From the NCBI GenBank assembly GCA_019192485.1, contig JAHCMJ010000011.1:1-33198 (forward strand): a stretch of 33,198 nt of DNA, read 5' to 3'. Origin of the DNA: Cyclobacteriaceae bacterium HetDA_MAG_MS6. Lineage in GTDB: Bacteria; Bacteroidota; Bacteroidia; Cytophagales; Cyclobacteriaceae. Below, piece by piece: positions 1-7,365 of this stretch (position 1 is its first letter; every line of letters starts with the position of its first letter). The translations under genes were made by a program, and so were the position numbers. A model generated the notes under the pieces. The model did not search any database and was not told the origin of the DNA. It saw only the letters and a program-made list of their open reading frames with translations.

Positions 1-4
1 CAAA

Positions 5-949
5 ATGCCGAAAGAAAAAGTATTGATTACCGGTGGAGCTGGATTTCTAGGATCTCACCTCTCTGACCGCTTTCTAAAAGAAGGTTATCATGTAGTGGCC
101 ATGGACAACCTACTAACTGGTAGTTTGGACAATATTGAGCATTTGATGGGAGAGAAGGATTTTGAATTTCATCATCACGATGTGTCGAAATTCGTTCATG
201 TTTCTGGAAATGTAAAATATATCTTACATTTTGCCTCCCCAGCCAGCCCAATAGATTACCTCAAAATGCCTATCCAGACGATGAAGGTAGGCTCGTTAGG
301 AACGTTGAACTGTTTAGGGCTGGCTAAAGACAAAGGGGCCAGAATTTTAGTCGCTTCGACATCTGAAGTGTATGGCGACCCCTTGGTTCATCCACAAAAA
401 GAAGACTATTGGGGCAATGTCAACCCTGTAGGACCACGCGGTGTATATGACGAGGCCAAACGTTTTCAAGAAGCACTAACTATGGGCTATCATACTTTTC
501 ATGGTCTTGAAACCAGAATTGTGAGGATATTCAACACCTTTGGTCCTAGAATGCGATTGGATGATGGTCGTGTGCTACCTGCTTTTATTTCTCAAGCTTT
601 AAGGGGTGAAGACCTTACAGCATTTGGAGATGGATCGCAAACAAGATCTTTCACCTATGTCGATGATTTGGTAGAGGGTATTTACAGGTTACTTCTCAGT
701 GATTACGCTCAGCCAGTAAACATTGGTAATCCGCAAGAGATCACTATAAAAGAATTTGGTGAAGAAATATTGAGGTTAACAGGGAGCAAGTCAAAAATCA
801 CCTATCATCCATTGCCAAAAGATGATCCTAAACAGCGCAAGCCGGACATCACGCTAGCGAAAGAGGTGCTGAACTGGGAACCAAAATTTACCCGGGCAAA
901 GGGGCTGGAGCCTACTTTGGAGTATTTTAAGAAGAAGGTCAAGGTTTGA
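5..949 (+). CDS. UDP-glucuronate decarboxylase (UDP-xylose synthase)
   Basis: A 314-residue extended short-chain dehydrogenase. It probably converts UDP-glucuronate to UDP-xylose with bound NAD in the cytoplasm. Visible features: the Rossmann motif GGAGFLGSH (about residues 10-18), the family-typical STSEVYGDP stretch (about 118-126), and the catalytic pair Y148 and K152 in VYDEAKR. The length matches soluble bacterial UXS enzymes. The ATG at base 5 puts the nucleotide-binding motif at the usual distance from the N-terminus, so the gene looks complete although it starts at the window edge. It heads a run of nucleotide-sugar and sulfate-activation genes. The UDP-glucuronate source (a UDP-glucose dehydrogenase) is not certain within the window, because the next gene looks more like a HexNAc dehydrogenase. 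Confidence 0.88.
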   Translation: MPKEKVLITGGAGFLGSHLSDRFLKEGYHVVAMDNLLTGSLDNIEHLMGEKDFEFHHHDVSKFVHVSGNVKYILHFASPASPIDYLKMPIQTMKVGSLGTLNCLGLAKDKGARILVASTSEVYGDPLVHPQKEDYWGNVNPVGPRGVYDEAKRFQEALTMGYHTFHGLETRIVRIFNTFGPRMRLDDGRVLPAFISQALRGEDLTAFGDGSQTRSFTYVDDLVEGIYRLLLSDYAQPVNIGNPQEITIKEFGEEILRLTGSKSKITYHPLPKDDPKQRKPDITLAKEVLNWEPKFTRAKGLEPTLEYFKKKVKV

Positions 950-1035
950 TTCAAAAGCCCTGTCCCAAGAGATTTAATTACTGATGTTACGCATCCTTAC
1001 GATTGGCATTAATTGGTCTTTCGCAAAAACACCAC

Positions 1036-1073
1036 AAATTCCCCTTCTCGAAGGGGTGTAGGGGTAGGTTTAA
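1036..1073 (+). repeat. Palindromic intergenic repeat, family A copy 1
   Basis: A CCCCTTC/GAAGGGG hairpin followed by a G-rich tail ending in GGTAGGTTTA. It is the same layout as five other copies between 5.7 and 7.3 kb. It lies in the 172-bp gap between the decarboxylase and dehydrogenase genes; nothing else is recognisable in that gap. The repeat type is judged by eye. Confidence 0.7.
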
Positions 1074-1121
1074 GTCAAAAAAATAGTTTTTGTGTAAGAC
1101 CAGTTAATTATTGAAAAAACC

Positions 1122-2375
1122 ATGAATTATAGAGTAGGAGTCATCGGACTAGGTTATGTAGGCCTACCCCTCGCTGTAGAGACTGGCAAGAAGTACCCAA
1201 CCATTGGATTTGATATCAATCAATCTAGGATCGATGAATTGTGTAATGGAAAGGACTCAACACTAGAGGTCGAGCCTGAGGAGTTAGCTCTGGCTGAAAA
1301 ACTTAGTTTCACTGCTAATATTGACGACCTAAAAGGATGCAATTTTTATGTCGTTACGGTGCCCACACCCGTAGACCATCATAAAAATCCTGATTTAACG
1401 CCACTAAAAAAAGCCTCCCAGGCTATTGCCAGAGTTCTATCACCTGGTGATATTGTGGTGTACGAGTCAACCGTCTTCCCAGGCTGCACTGAGGAAGAGT
1501 GCGTCCCTGTCCTTGAGGAGTTTTCTGGTCTTAAGTATAACCAGGATTTCTTTTGCGGCTATTCGCCGGAGCGGATCAACCCGGGAGACAAAGCACACCG
1601 GATTTATGACATCAAAAAAGTGACCAGCGGGAGTAACCAAGAAACTGCTGAGATAGTTAATGATTTTTACAAGTCCTTCATCACGGCAGGTACACATCTT
1701 GCAACTTCTATTAAGGTTGCGGAAGCAGCCAAGGTGATCGAAAATGCCCAGCGTGATATTAATATCGCCTTCGTCAATGAGCTTTCCATGATTTTCAATA
1801 AAATGGACATCGACACATTGGAGGTTTTAGAAGCAGCAGGGACCAAATGGAATTTTTTACCTTTCAAACCTGGGCTGGTTGGCGGCCATTGCATAGGTGT
1901 AGATCCTTTTTACTTAACGCATAAGGCTTCTAGCCTGGGATACCATCCACGGGTGATCCTTTCCGGGAGAGAGATCAACGATGGTATGGGGGCGGAAGTT
2001 ACCAAAAGGGTCATTAAGCTTTTAGCCGAAAAGAAGAAGTTGACCAGTGATTGTAGAGTATTGATTTTAGGATTCACTTTTAAGGAAAATTGTCCCGATG
2101 TTCGTAACACCAGGGTAATTGATATCGTGGAGGAATTTAGACAGTTTGGCATCGAAACAGATGTTTTTGATCCTAATGCGGATTCCGAGGCTACGAAATC
2201 AGAATATCATATTGATCTCCTCCCCAAAATTGAAAGAAAGTACGAAGCAATTGTTTTGGCAGTTTCCCATGTTAACTTTGCCGACTTGAATTGGAAGCAG
2301 TTAAGAGTAGAAACCCAGGTCATTTTTGATGTCAAAGGATTTCTTCCTCCCGATCTGGTAGATGGTCGACTGTGA
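1122..2375 (+). CDS. UDP-N-acetyl-hexosamine 6-dehydrogenase (WbpO/TviB-like)
   Basis: A 417-residue nucleotide-sugar dehydrogenase of the UDP-glucose/GDP-mannose dehydrogenase family. It oxidises C6 of a UDP-sugar twice with NAD+ to give a uronic acid. The N-terminal Rossmann motif is GVIGLGYVGLP (about 6-16). The catalytic cysteine is C257 in GGHCIGVDPFYL, and the C-terminal domain carries the conserved FKENCPDVRNTR stretch. The AGTKWNFLPFKPGLVGGHC wording resembles UDP-GalNAc/GlcNAc dehydrogenases (WbpO, TviB, WbpA) more than UDP-glucose dehydrogenases. The HexNAc assignment is therefore a family-level inference; the dehydrogenase call itself is firm. Length is normal. Confidence 0.85.
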   Translation: MNYRVGVIGLGYVGLPLAVETGKKYPTIGFDINQSRIDELCNGKDSTLEVEPEELALAEKLSFTANIDDLKGCNFYVVTVPTPVDHHKNPDLTPLKKASQAIARVLSPGDIVVYESTVFPGCTEEECVPVLEEFSGLKYNQDFFCGYSPERINPGDKAHRIYDIKKVTSGSNQETAEIVNDFYKSFITAGTHLATSIKVAEAAKVIENAQRDINIAFVNELSMIFNKMDIDTLEVLEAAGTKWNFLPFKPGLVGGHCIGVDPFYLTHKASSLGYHPRVILSGREINDGMGAEVTKRVIKLLAEKKKLTSDCRVLILGFTFKENCPDVRNTRVIDIVEEFRQFGIETDVFDPNADSEATKSEYHIDLLPKIERKYEAIVLAVSHVNFADLNWKQLRVETQVIFDVKGFLPPDLVDGRL

Positions 2376-2399
2376 TCTATATCATAAAAACTTTTTGCT

Positions 2400-3017
2400 T
2401 TGAGAGACGAAAACATCATTCCGCATGATCATGCCATTAAGCTAGACGATCGGGTCAAGCTGGGGGGACATCTGCCAAAACTGATCTGGTTTACTGGTCT
2501 TTCAGGGTCCGGCAAGTCAACACTGGCTGGCGCATTCGAAGTTGAGCTGTATAAGCTTGGTTATCGTACCTATATCCTGGATGGTGATAACGTTCGATCA
2601 GGACTGAATCAGGATCTAACATTCTCTGAAAAAGATAGAACAGAAAATATTCGTAGAATCGCCGAAGTCTCCAAGTTGTTTGTGGATGCGGGTATCGTTG
2701 TATTAACAGCGTTTATATCTCCTTTTGCAGAGGACCGGAAACAAGCTCGTGATCTGGTCGGTTCCAAAAACTTTGCAGAGATATTTGTCGATTGCCCTCT
2801 GGAGGTCTGTGAAGCCCGTGATGTAAAAGGATTATACAAAAAAGCCAGAGCCGGTGAAATCCCAAACTTTACTGGAATTAGTTCGCCATTCGAAGAGCCG
2901 ATTGACCCCGATGTCCATGTCAAGACGCATGAAGAAAGCCTTGAAGAAAGCCTTAGTAAACTTAAAAGTATAATTCTTCCTAAACTTGCACCTTCATTCC
3001 CTCCGGGGAGGGTCTAG
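2400..3017 (+). CDS. cysC: Adenylylsulfate (APS) kinase CysC
   Basis: A 205-residue kinase that phosphorylates APS to PAPS, the sulfuryl donor for sulfotransferases and a substrate of PAPS reductase. The P-loop is GLSGSGKST (33-41). Further family signs are the DGDNVR motif, the FISPF stretch and a [13 protein letters not shown] motif close to the substrate loop. The chosen start is a TTG: the encoded [10 protein letters not shown] matches the usual CysC N-terminus and no in-frame ATG lies nearby. The gene begins 24 bp after the dehydrogenase stop and is followed by cysD, so it belongs to a sulfate activation operon. The C-terminal SFPPGRV tail is slightly extended and G-rich at DNA level, possibly repeat-derived. 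Confidence 0.92.
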   Translation: MRDENIIPHDHAIKLDDRVKLGGHLPKLIWFTGLSGSGKSTLAGAFEVELYKLGYRTYILDGDNVRSGLNQDLTFSEKDRTENIRRIAEVSKLFVDAGIVVLTAFISPFAEDRKQARDLVGSKNFAEIFVDCPLEVCEARDVKGLYKKARAGEIPNFTGISSPFEEPIDPDVHVKTHEESLEESLSKLKSIILPKLAPSFPPGRV

Positions 3018-3051
3018 AGATAGGGTCCTGTAAAATTCTTTTGTCCTAATC

Positions 3052-3954
3052 ATGAATTACAATCTTACGCACTTAAAGGAACTTGAAGCTGAGTCCATCT
3101 ATATTCTCAGGGAGGTATTTGCTCAATTTGAAAACCCTAGTATCTTATTTTCCGGAGGAAAGGATTCGATTGTGGTTACCCACCTGGCCAGAAAGGCATT
3201 CCATCCGGCCAAGATCCCCTTTCCGCTGGTGCATATCGACACGGGGCACAATTTTCCTGAGACTATCGCTTTCAGAGACAATCTAGTTGAAGAACTAGGG
3301 GCCAAACTGATCGTAGGATCCGTTCAAAAATCCATCGACGAAGGTAGAGCTGCTGAGGAAAAAGGGAAGAATGCCAGTAGGAATGCTATTCAAACTATTA
3401 CACTACTGGATACCATCGAAGAAAATCAGTTTGATGCCTGTATAGGGGGTGCCAGGAGAGACGAAGAAAAAGCAAGAGCGAAAGAGCGCTTCTTTTCGCA
3501 CCGAGACGAATTTGGTCAATGGGATCCTAAAAACCAACGTCCGGAGTTATGGAATCTTTTCAACGGCAAGCACCATCATGGCGAGCACTTCCGCGTGTTT
3601 CCTTTGAGCAATTGGACTGAGATGGATGTTTGGCAGTATATCCTAGCTGAAAACATCGCTATTCCGTCATTGTACTTTGCCCATGAACGTCAAGTCATAT
3701 GGAGAAGCAATACCTGGTTGCCAGTATCCGATTTTATCCAAATTGGAGAACAAGATGAGGTAGTAACCAAACAGCTGCGATTTCGAACCCTGGGAGATAT
3801 TACCATTACCGGAGGCATTGAGTCGGATGCTGATACTCTGGCCAAAATCGTAGAAGAAGTCGCTTCTGCGAGACAAACCGAACGCGGCAATCGTGAAGAT
3901 GACAAAAGGTCCGAGACCGCCATGGAGGACAGAAAGAAAGAGGGATATTTTTAG
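3052..3954 (+). CDS. cysD: Sulfate adenylyltransferase subunit 2 CysD
   Basis: A 300-residue ATP sulfurylase small subunit. With the GTPase subunit CysN it makes APS from ATP and sulfate. The PP-loop motif SGGKDSIV of the adenine nucleotide alpha-hydrolase fold is near residues 34-41. The GARRDEEKARAKER stretch and the C-terminal TAMEDRKKEGYF ending are classic CysD. Length is as expected. It normally sits directly before cysN, but here the S23-type gene and a repeat separate the two (56 bp gap, 357 bp gene, 1 bp gap). Confidence 0.95.
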   Translation: MNYNLTHLKELEAESIYILREVFAQFENPSILFSGGKDSIVVTHLARKAFHPAKIPFPLVHIDTGHNFPETIAFRDNLVEELGAKLIVGSVQKSIDEGRAAEEKGKNASRNAIQTITLLDTIEENQFDACIGGARRDEEKARAKERFFSHRDEFGQWDPKNQRPELWNLFNGKHHHGEHFRVFPLSNWTEMDVWQYILAENIAIPSLYFAHERQVIWRSNTWLPVSDFIQIGEQDEVVTKQLRFRTLGDITITGGIESDADTLAKIVEEVASARQTERGNREDDKRSETAMEDRKKEGYF

Positions 3955-3958
3955 AACA

Positions 3959-3990
3959 AGGGTCATTAGGACTTAGGCATTGGGTTCGAA
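3959..3990 (+). repeat. Repeat family B copy 1, left flank of the S23 gene
   Basis: AGGGTCATTAGGACTTAGG followed by CATTGGGTTCG, a G/T-rich direct-repeat-like tract. The copy beyond the S23 gene (in the start of cysN) is the same theme on the other strand. Together they form a loose inverted pair around the four-helix-bundle gene. Confidence 0.5.
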
Positions 3991-4010
3991 TAGTCTGAAA
4001 TAGAATAATT

Positions 4011-4367
4011 ATGAGAAAGTTTAAGGATTTGGAAATATGGCAATTGGGGAAAAAGCTTGCCATTGATATTTACAAATTGACCAACAGTATGCCTAAAGAG
4101 GAGGTCTATGGGATGACCTCTCAAATGCGTAGAGCAGCGGTATCTATTCCATCCAATATTTCGGAGGGCTGCAGTCGAAGGTCTAACAAGGAGTTTGCTC
4201 ACTATTTGGAAATATCATTAGGGTCATCTTTTGAGCTGGAGACGCAATTGATCATCACCGCTGAGATAGGTTTCCTCCATGACGGGGAGGTACAAGGATT
4301 AATAGGCGAAATCAACTTAATGCAAAAAAAGATTAATTCGTTCGTCACAACAGTAAGAAAACTTTGA
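4011..4367 (+). CDS. Four-helix-bundle protein, 23S rRNA intervening-sequence (S23) family
   Basis: A 118-residue protein of the family best known as the ORF inside intervening sequences of 23S rRNA genes in Leptospira and others. The family signature is clear: KFKDLEIWQLGKKLA at the N-terminus, SMPKEEVYGMTSQMRRAAVSIPSNISEG in the middle, then the helix with EFAHYLEISLGSSFELETQL. The biochemical role of the family is unknown. Here it sits between cysD and cysN with a repeat on each side, and its TGA stop is one base before the cysN ATG, so cysN translation may be coupled to it. This looks like an inserted cassette, not a sulfate-assimilation gene. Confidence 0.88.
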   Translation: MRKFKDLEIWQLGKKLAIDIYKLTNSMPKEEVYGMTSQMRRAAVSIPSNISEGCSRRSNKEFAHYLEISLGSSFELETQLIITAEIGFLHDGEVQGLIGEINLMQKKINSFVTTVRKL

Positions 4368-4368
4368 C

Positions 4369-5688
4369 ATGACAGACTCACCTAAAGCCCAAAGCCCAAA
4401 GCCCGATACCCAAAAGCCAAAAGCTAACGCCAATCACTATCTCGACATGGAATTGCTTCGCTTTACTACAGCTGGAAGCGTGGATGACGGTAAAAGTACG
4501 TTGATTGGAAGATTACTTTATGATTCCAAATCCATTTTTGAAGACCAGATAGAGCAGGTCAAACAATCCAGTGAAAGAAAGGGATTGACACACACCGACT
4601 TAGCGCTTTTAACCGATGGCTTAAAAGACGAACGCGAACAGGGAATTACTATCGACGTTGCCTATCGATATTTTGCTACACCGAAACGAAAGTTTATTAT
4701 AGCAGATACACCTGGTCATATTCAATATACTAGAAATATGGTGACCGGGGCTTCTACCGCAAATGTTGCCTTGATACTAGTAGATGCACGAAACGGCGTG
4801 GTAGAGCAAACCTGTAGACATTCGATCATCGCCGCACTCCTACAAATTCCACATGTGGTAGTCTGCGTGAATAAGATGGACCTCGTTGATTACAAGCAAG
4901 AAGTATTTGATCAGATCAAAACGGATTATGAACAATTTGCTTCCAAGCTTGATGTGAAAGATGTCCGATTTATTCCAATCAGTGCATTGAATGGTGATAA
5001 TGTGGTCAATCGCAGCGAAAAGATGACCTGGTATGAAGGGTCAACCCTACTGTACACTTTAGAAAACATCCATATCGGCAGTGATCACAATCATATCGAT
5101 TGCCGATTCCCAGTCCAGACAGTCATCCGACCAAAAAACGATGCGTACCATGATTACCGCGGTTATGCTGGCAGAATTGCAGGAGGCGTCTTTAAGCCTG
5201 GCGATTCAGTGACAGTGCTACCATCTGGATTTACCTCAAAGGTGAAAACTATCGAAACTTTCGAAGGCCCTCTTGAAGAAGCTTTTGCACCTATGTCAGT
5301 TACATTGACCCTCGAGGACAATATTGATGTGAGTAGGGGAGATATGATTGTTCGGGACAACAATCAGCCCAATCCGACACAGGATGTGGAGGTTATGTTA
5401 TGTTGGCTCAATAATAAAGGACCGATGCCACGGTCGAAATATACAATTAGGCATACTACTTCAGAAATGAAAAGTATGATCAAAGAAATTCGTTACAAAT
5501 TAGACATCAGTACTTTGCACCGTAACGAGGAAGATAAGAATATTGGAATGAATGATATCTGCAGGGTGAGTCTCAGAACGACCAAACCAATACTCTCAGA
5601 TTCGTATCGCAAAAACCGTCAAACAGGTAGTATTATTTTAGTAGACGACGCCACAAATGAGACTGTCGCAGCCGGGATGATTATTTGA
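4369..5688 (+). CDS. cysN: Sulfate adenylyltransferase subunit 1 (GTPase) CysN
   Basis: A 439-residue GTPase subunit of ATP sulfurylase; GTP hydrolysis drives APS formation by CysD. The G1 motif is GSVDDGKST (36-44), followed by the EREQGITIDVAYRYF switch I, DTPGH (G3) and NKMD (G4), then two beta-barrel EF-Tu-like domains. There is no fused CysC domain, consistent with the separate cysC upstream. The first ~22 residues (SPKAQSPKPDTQKPK...) are low-complexity and encoded by family B repeat DNA. The usual Bacteroidota protein starts just before YLDMELLRFTTAG. The ATG at 4369 is one base after the S23 stop. A later ATG at 4447 (M27) would remove the repeat-encoded tail but leave a very short N-terminus. 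Confidence 0.93.
   Translation: MTDSPKAQSPKPDTQKPKANANHYLDMELLRFTTAGSVDDGKSTLIGRLLYDSKSIFEDQIEQVKQSSERKGLTHTDLALLTDGLKDEREQGITIDVAYRYFATPKRKFIIADTPGHIQYTRNMVTGASTANVALILVDARNGVVEQTCRHSIIAALLQIPHVVVCVNKMDLVDYKQEVFDQIKTDYEQFASKLDVKDVRFIPISALNGDNVVNRSEKMTWYEGSTLLYTLENIHIGSDHNHIDCRFPVQTVIRPKNDAYHDYRGYAGRIAGGVFKPGDSVTVLPSGFTSKVKTIETFEGPLEEAFAPMSVTLTLEDNIDVSRGDMIVRDNNQPNPTQDVEVMLCWLNNKGPMPRSKYTIRHTTSEMKSMIKEIRYKLDISTLHRNEEDKNIGMNDICRVSLRTTKPILSDSYRKNRQTGSIILVDDATNETVAAGMII
4381..4426 (-). repeat. Repeat family B copy 2, inside the 5' end of cysN
   Basis: Tandem AAAGCCC units followed by ACCCAAAAGCCAAAAGC. On the minus strand this reads GGGCTTTGGGCTTTGGG..., the same style as the family B copies at 3.96, 31.16 and 32.42 kb. 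It is translated as the Ser/Pro/Lys-rich N-terminus of CysN. Confidence 0.6.
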
Positions 5689-5710
5689 TTTCCAAGTGAT
5701 TGCCTTGCTT

Positions 5711-5763
5711 TTCCTTCTCGGAGGGGCAGGGCCTGCCAGTCGGCAGACATGGGTGGGTTTAAA
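5711..5763 (+). repeat. Repeat family A copy 2 (long form)
   Basis: CCTTCTCGGAGGGGCAGG followed by a GC-rich inner palindrome (GCCTGCCAGTCGGCAGAC) and then ATGGGTGGGTTT. The inner CCTGCC..CGGCAG block is shared only with copy 4. It lies in the 210-bp gap after cysN. Confidence 0.65.
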
Positions 5764-5853
5764 ATTGTGATAGCTATCCTCCAAGAAGTGGGAATTTAGC
5801 TCAGTATATCCAGACTGACCTTTAAATGAAAATTTAAGAAACTTGCAACATCC

Positions 5854-5888
5854 AAATTCCCCTCCTGGGAGGGGTAGGGGTGGGTTAA
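5854..5888 (+). repeat. Repeat family A copy 3, 10 bp before the DUF559 start codon
   Basis: A perfect CCCCTCC-TGGG-AGGGG-type hairpin followed by TAGGGGTGGGTT. It points into the DUF559 gene and pairs with the inverted copy 4 at the end of the DUF559 domain. Confidence 0.75.
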
Positions 5889-5898
5889 TAGAAGAGAT

Positions 5899-7251
5899 AT
5901 GAAAAGAAAAATAATCCCCTACAATCCGCAACTAAGAGCATTGGCCAAAAAACTCCGTCAAAACATGACCTTATCAGAAGTTTTACTTTGGGATCAACTC
6001 AAGCAAAAAAAAATCAAAGGATTCGATTTTGATCGTCAGAGACCCATTGACGAATTCATAGTTGACTTCTACTGCAAAGATTTAATGTTGGCGATTGAAG
6101 TCGATGGAGGCAGTCATAATCACGAAGAGGAGCATCAATATGATAAAAAGCGTCAGCAAAGACTGGAAAGTCTTGGGGTACATTTCTTGAGATTTGATGA
6201 CAGGGAGGTTAAGAAAGATATTGATAATGTTATTCGCACTATTGAAATCTGGATTGAGAATAACAAACCCACCCTTGTCCGCCGGCAGGCAGGCCCTACC
6301 CCTCCCAGGAGGGGAGCAAATACTGAAATAGACATAGCCCCCTCAAAAGCAAAGTTATCTGAGCATTCAGGCACAAAATTCGACTCCTCTAAGGAGAGCT
6401 TGGTGTATGGTAGACCAGTTAATCCCATGAATAGCAAGACAGCGCACTTTACAGCCTCGAATCCCCTCCTGAGAGGGGTAGAGGTGGGTTCTTTAGACCT
6501 ACAGGACCTCCTGGAGACAGCAAAAAAGGCGGCTTTATCAGCCTCAAAACAGATTTTGAAGATTTACAACTCAGGAGATTTTTCAATAGAAGCCAAAGCT
6601 GATAACTCTCCTTTGACATTGGCAGATAAAGCTTCGCATGAAGCCATTGTAAAGATTTTGGAGGGAACTAATCTTCCTGTTTTAAGCGAGGAAGGAGCTT
6701 CTATCCCGTTCGAAGAAAGAAAAGATTGGGAATATTTCTGGATGATTGACCCGCTAGATGGCACAAAGGAATTTATCAAAAAAAACGGGGAGTTCACGGT
6801 AAACATTGCATTGATTCACCACCAGAAGCCAGTATTAGGTGTAGTAAATACTCCTGTTCTCAACGAGATGCACTGGGCCACCCAAGGACAAGGAGCCTTT
6901 AAGGATGGAAGTAAAATTCATGTAAACACCTTTGACTATCAAGATATAGACTTGAGGGTAGTAGCATCGAGATCACACTTAAACGCCGACACCGAAGAGT
7001 TCTTGAAGGCCTTGAATAGACCTTACATCGTTTCCAAAGGGAGTTCCTTGAAGCTCTTGATGGTCGCAGAAGGAAGGGCAGACCTTTACCCCAGATACGC
7101 TCCGACGATGGAGTGGGACACTGCCGCAGCGCAGATTATTGTAGAAGAAGCCGGTGGCAAAGTACTTCAAAGAGACTCACAAGACCCTGTTAGATATAAC
7201 AAGCAAGACCTCCTCAATCCTCATTTTCTGGTTACCGGCAATTCACTTTAG
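5899..7251 (+). CDS. cysQ: DUF559 nuclease domain fused in frame to CysQ (PAP phosphatase)
   Basis: One 450-codon open frame with two unrelated halves. Residues 1-120 are a complete DUF559 (Vsr/PD-(D/E)XK-like) protein: PYNPQLRALAKKLRQNMT, then GFDFDRQRPIDEFIVDFYC, then LAIEVDGGSH, with likely active-site acids D56, E67 and D69. Residues ~197-450 are CysQ, the Mg-dependent 3'(2'),5'-bisphosphate nucleotidase that clears PAP; DPLDGTKEF (284-292), PVLSEEG and the WDTAAAQIIVEEAGG region are present. The ~75-residue linker is encoded by family A repeats (PTPPRRG, NPLLRGVEVG) and is probably unstructured. CysQ could instead start internally at ATG 6427 (M177) or GTG 6484, which would give normal-length CysQ. 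Whether a fused protein is made is unknown; the absence of a stop is seen directly. Confidence 0.85.
   Translation: MKRKIIPYNPQLRALAKKLRQNMTLSEVLLWDQLKQKKIKGFDFDRQRPIDEFIVDFYCKDLMLAIEVDGGSHNHEEEHQYDKKRQQRLESLGVHFLRFDDREVKKDIDNVIRTIEIWIENNKPTLVRRQAGPTPPRRGANTEIDIAPSKAKLSEHSGTKFDSSKESLVYGRPVNPMNSKTAHFTASNPLLRGVEVGSLDLQDLLETAKKAALSASKQILKIYNSGDFSIEAKADNSPLTLADKASHEAIVKILEGTNLPVLSEEGASIPFEERKDWEYFWMIDPLDGTKEFIKKNGEFTVNIALIHHQKPVLGVVNTPVLNEMHWATQGQGAFKDGSKIHVNTFDYQDIDLRVVASRSHLNADTEEFLKALNRPYIVSKGSSLKLLMVAEGRADLYPRYAPTMEWDTAAAQIIVEEAGGKVLQRDSQDPVRYNKQDLLNPHFLVTGNSL
6265..6318 (-). repeat. Repeat family A copy 4 (long form, inverted)
   Basis: The reverse-strand version of family A: AAACCCACCC, then the inner GCCGGCAGGCAGGC block, then CTACCCCTCCCAGGAGGGG. 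It begins right where a normal DUF559 protein would end (after IEIWIENN) and is translated as NKPTLVRRQAGPTPPRRG. Confidence 0.75.
6459..6493 (+). repeat. Repeat family A copy 5, at the CysQ N-terminus
   Basis: CCCCTCCTGAGAGGGG hairpin followed by TAGAGGTGGGTT. It is translated as SNPLLRGVEVGS directly before the conserved CysQ start LDLQDLLETAKKAAL, so it has probably replaced the original cysQ start region. Confidence 0.7.
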
Positions 7252-7273
7252 TTATGCACTTCTAATTTTTCTC

Positions 7274-7309
7274 CAAATCCCCTACTAGGAGTGGCTAGAG
7301 TTGGGTTCT
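7274..7309 (+). repeat. Repeat family A copy 6 (degenerate)
   Basis: AAATCCCCTACTAGGAGTGG followed by CTAGAGTTGGGTTC. Same layout as the other copies but with a weakened hairpin. It lies between cysQ and the Uma2 gene, and the ORF track's GTG start for Uma2 falls inside it. Confidence 0.55.
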
Positions 7310-7365
7310 CAAAGAAATCTGTTTCGCAAAATACAACTATCTTTAAGATACAACTATTAAAATCA

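Noticed and set aside
1122-2375. Calling the second gene UDP-glucose 6-dehydrogenase to feed the decarboxylase
   Set aside because: The active-site wording fits the WbpO/TviB HexNAc dehydrogenases better, so the convenient pathway pairing is not supported by sequence.
4381-4426. Tandem AAAGCCC units considered as a CRISPR or phase-variation tract
   Set aside because: Units are too short and imperfect with no spacers, so not CRISPR. Units of seven could shift frame, but the tract is too degenerate to support slippage as a mechanism.
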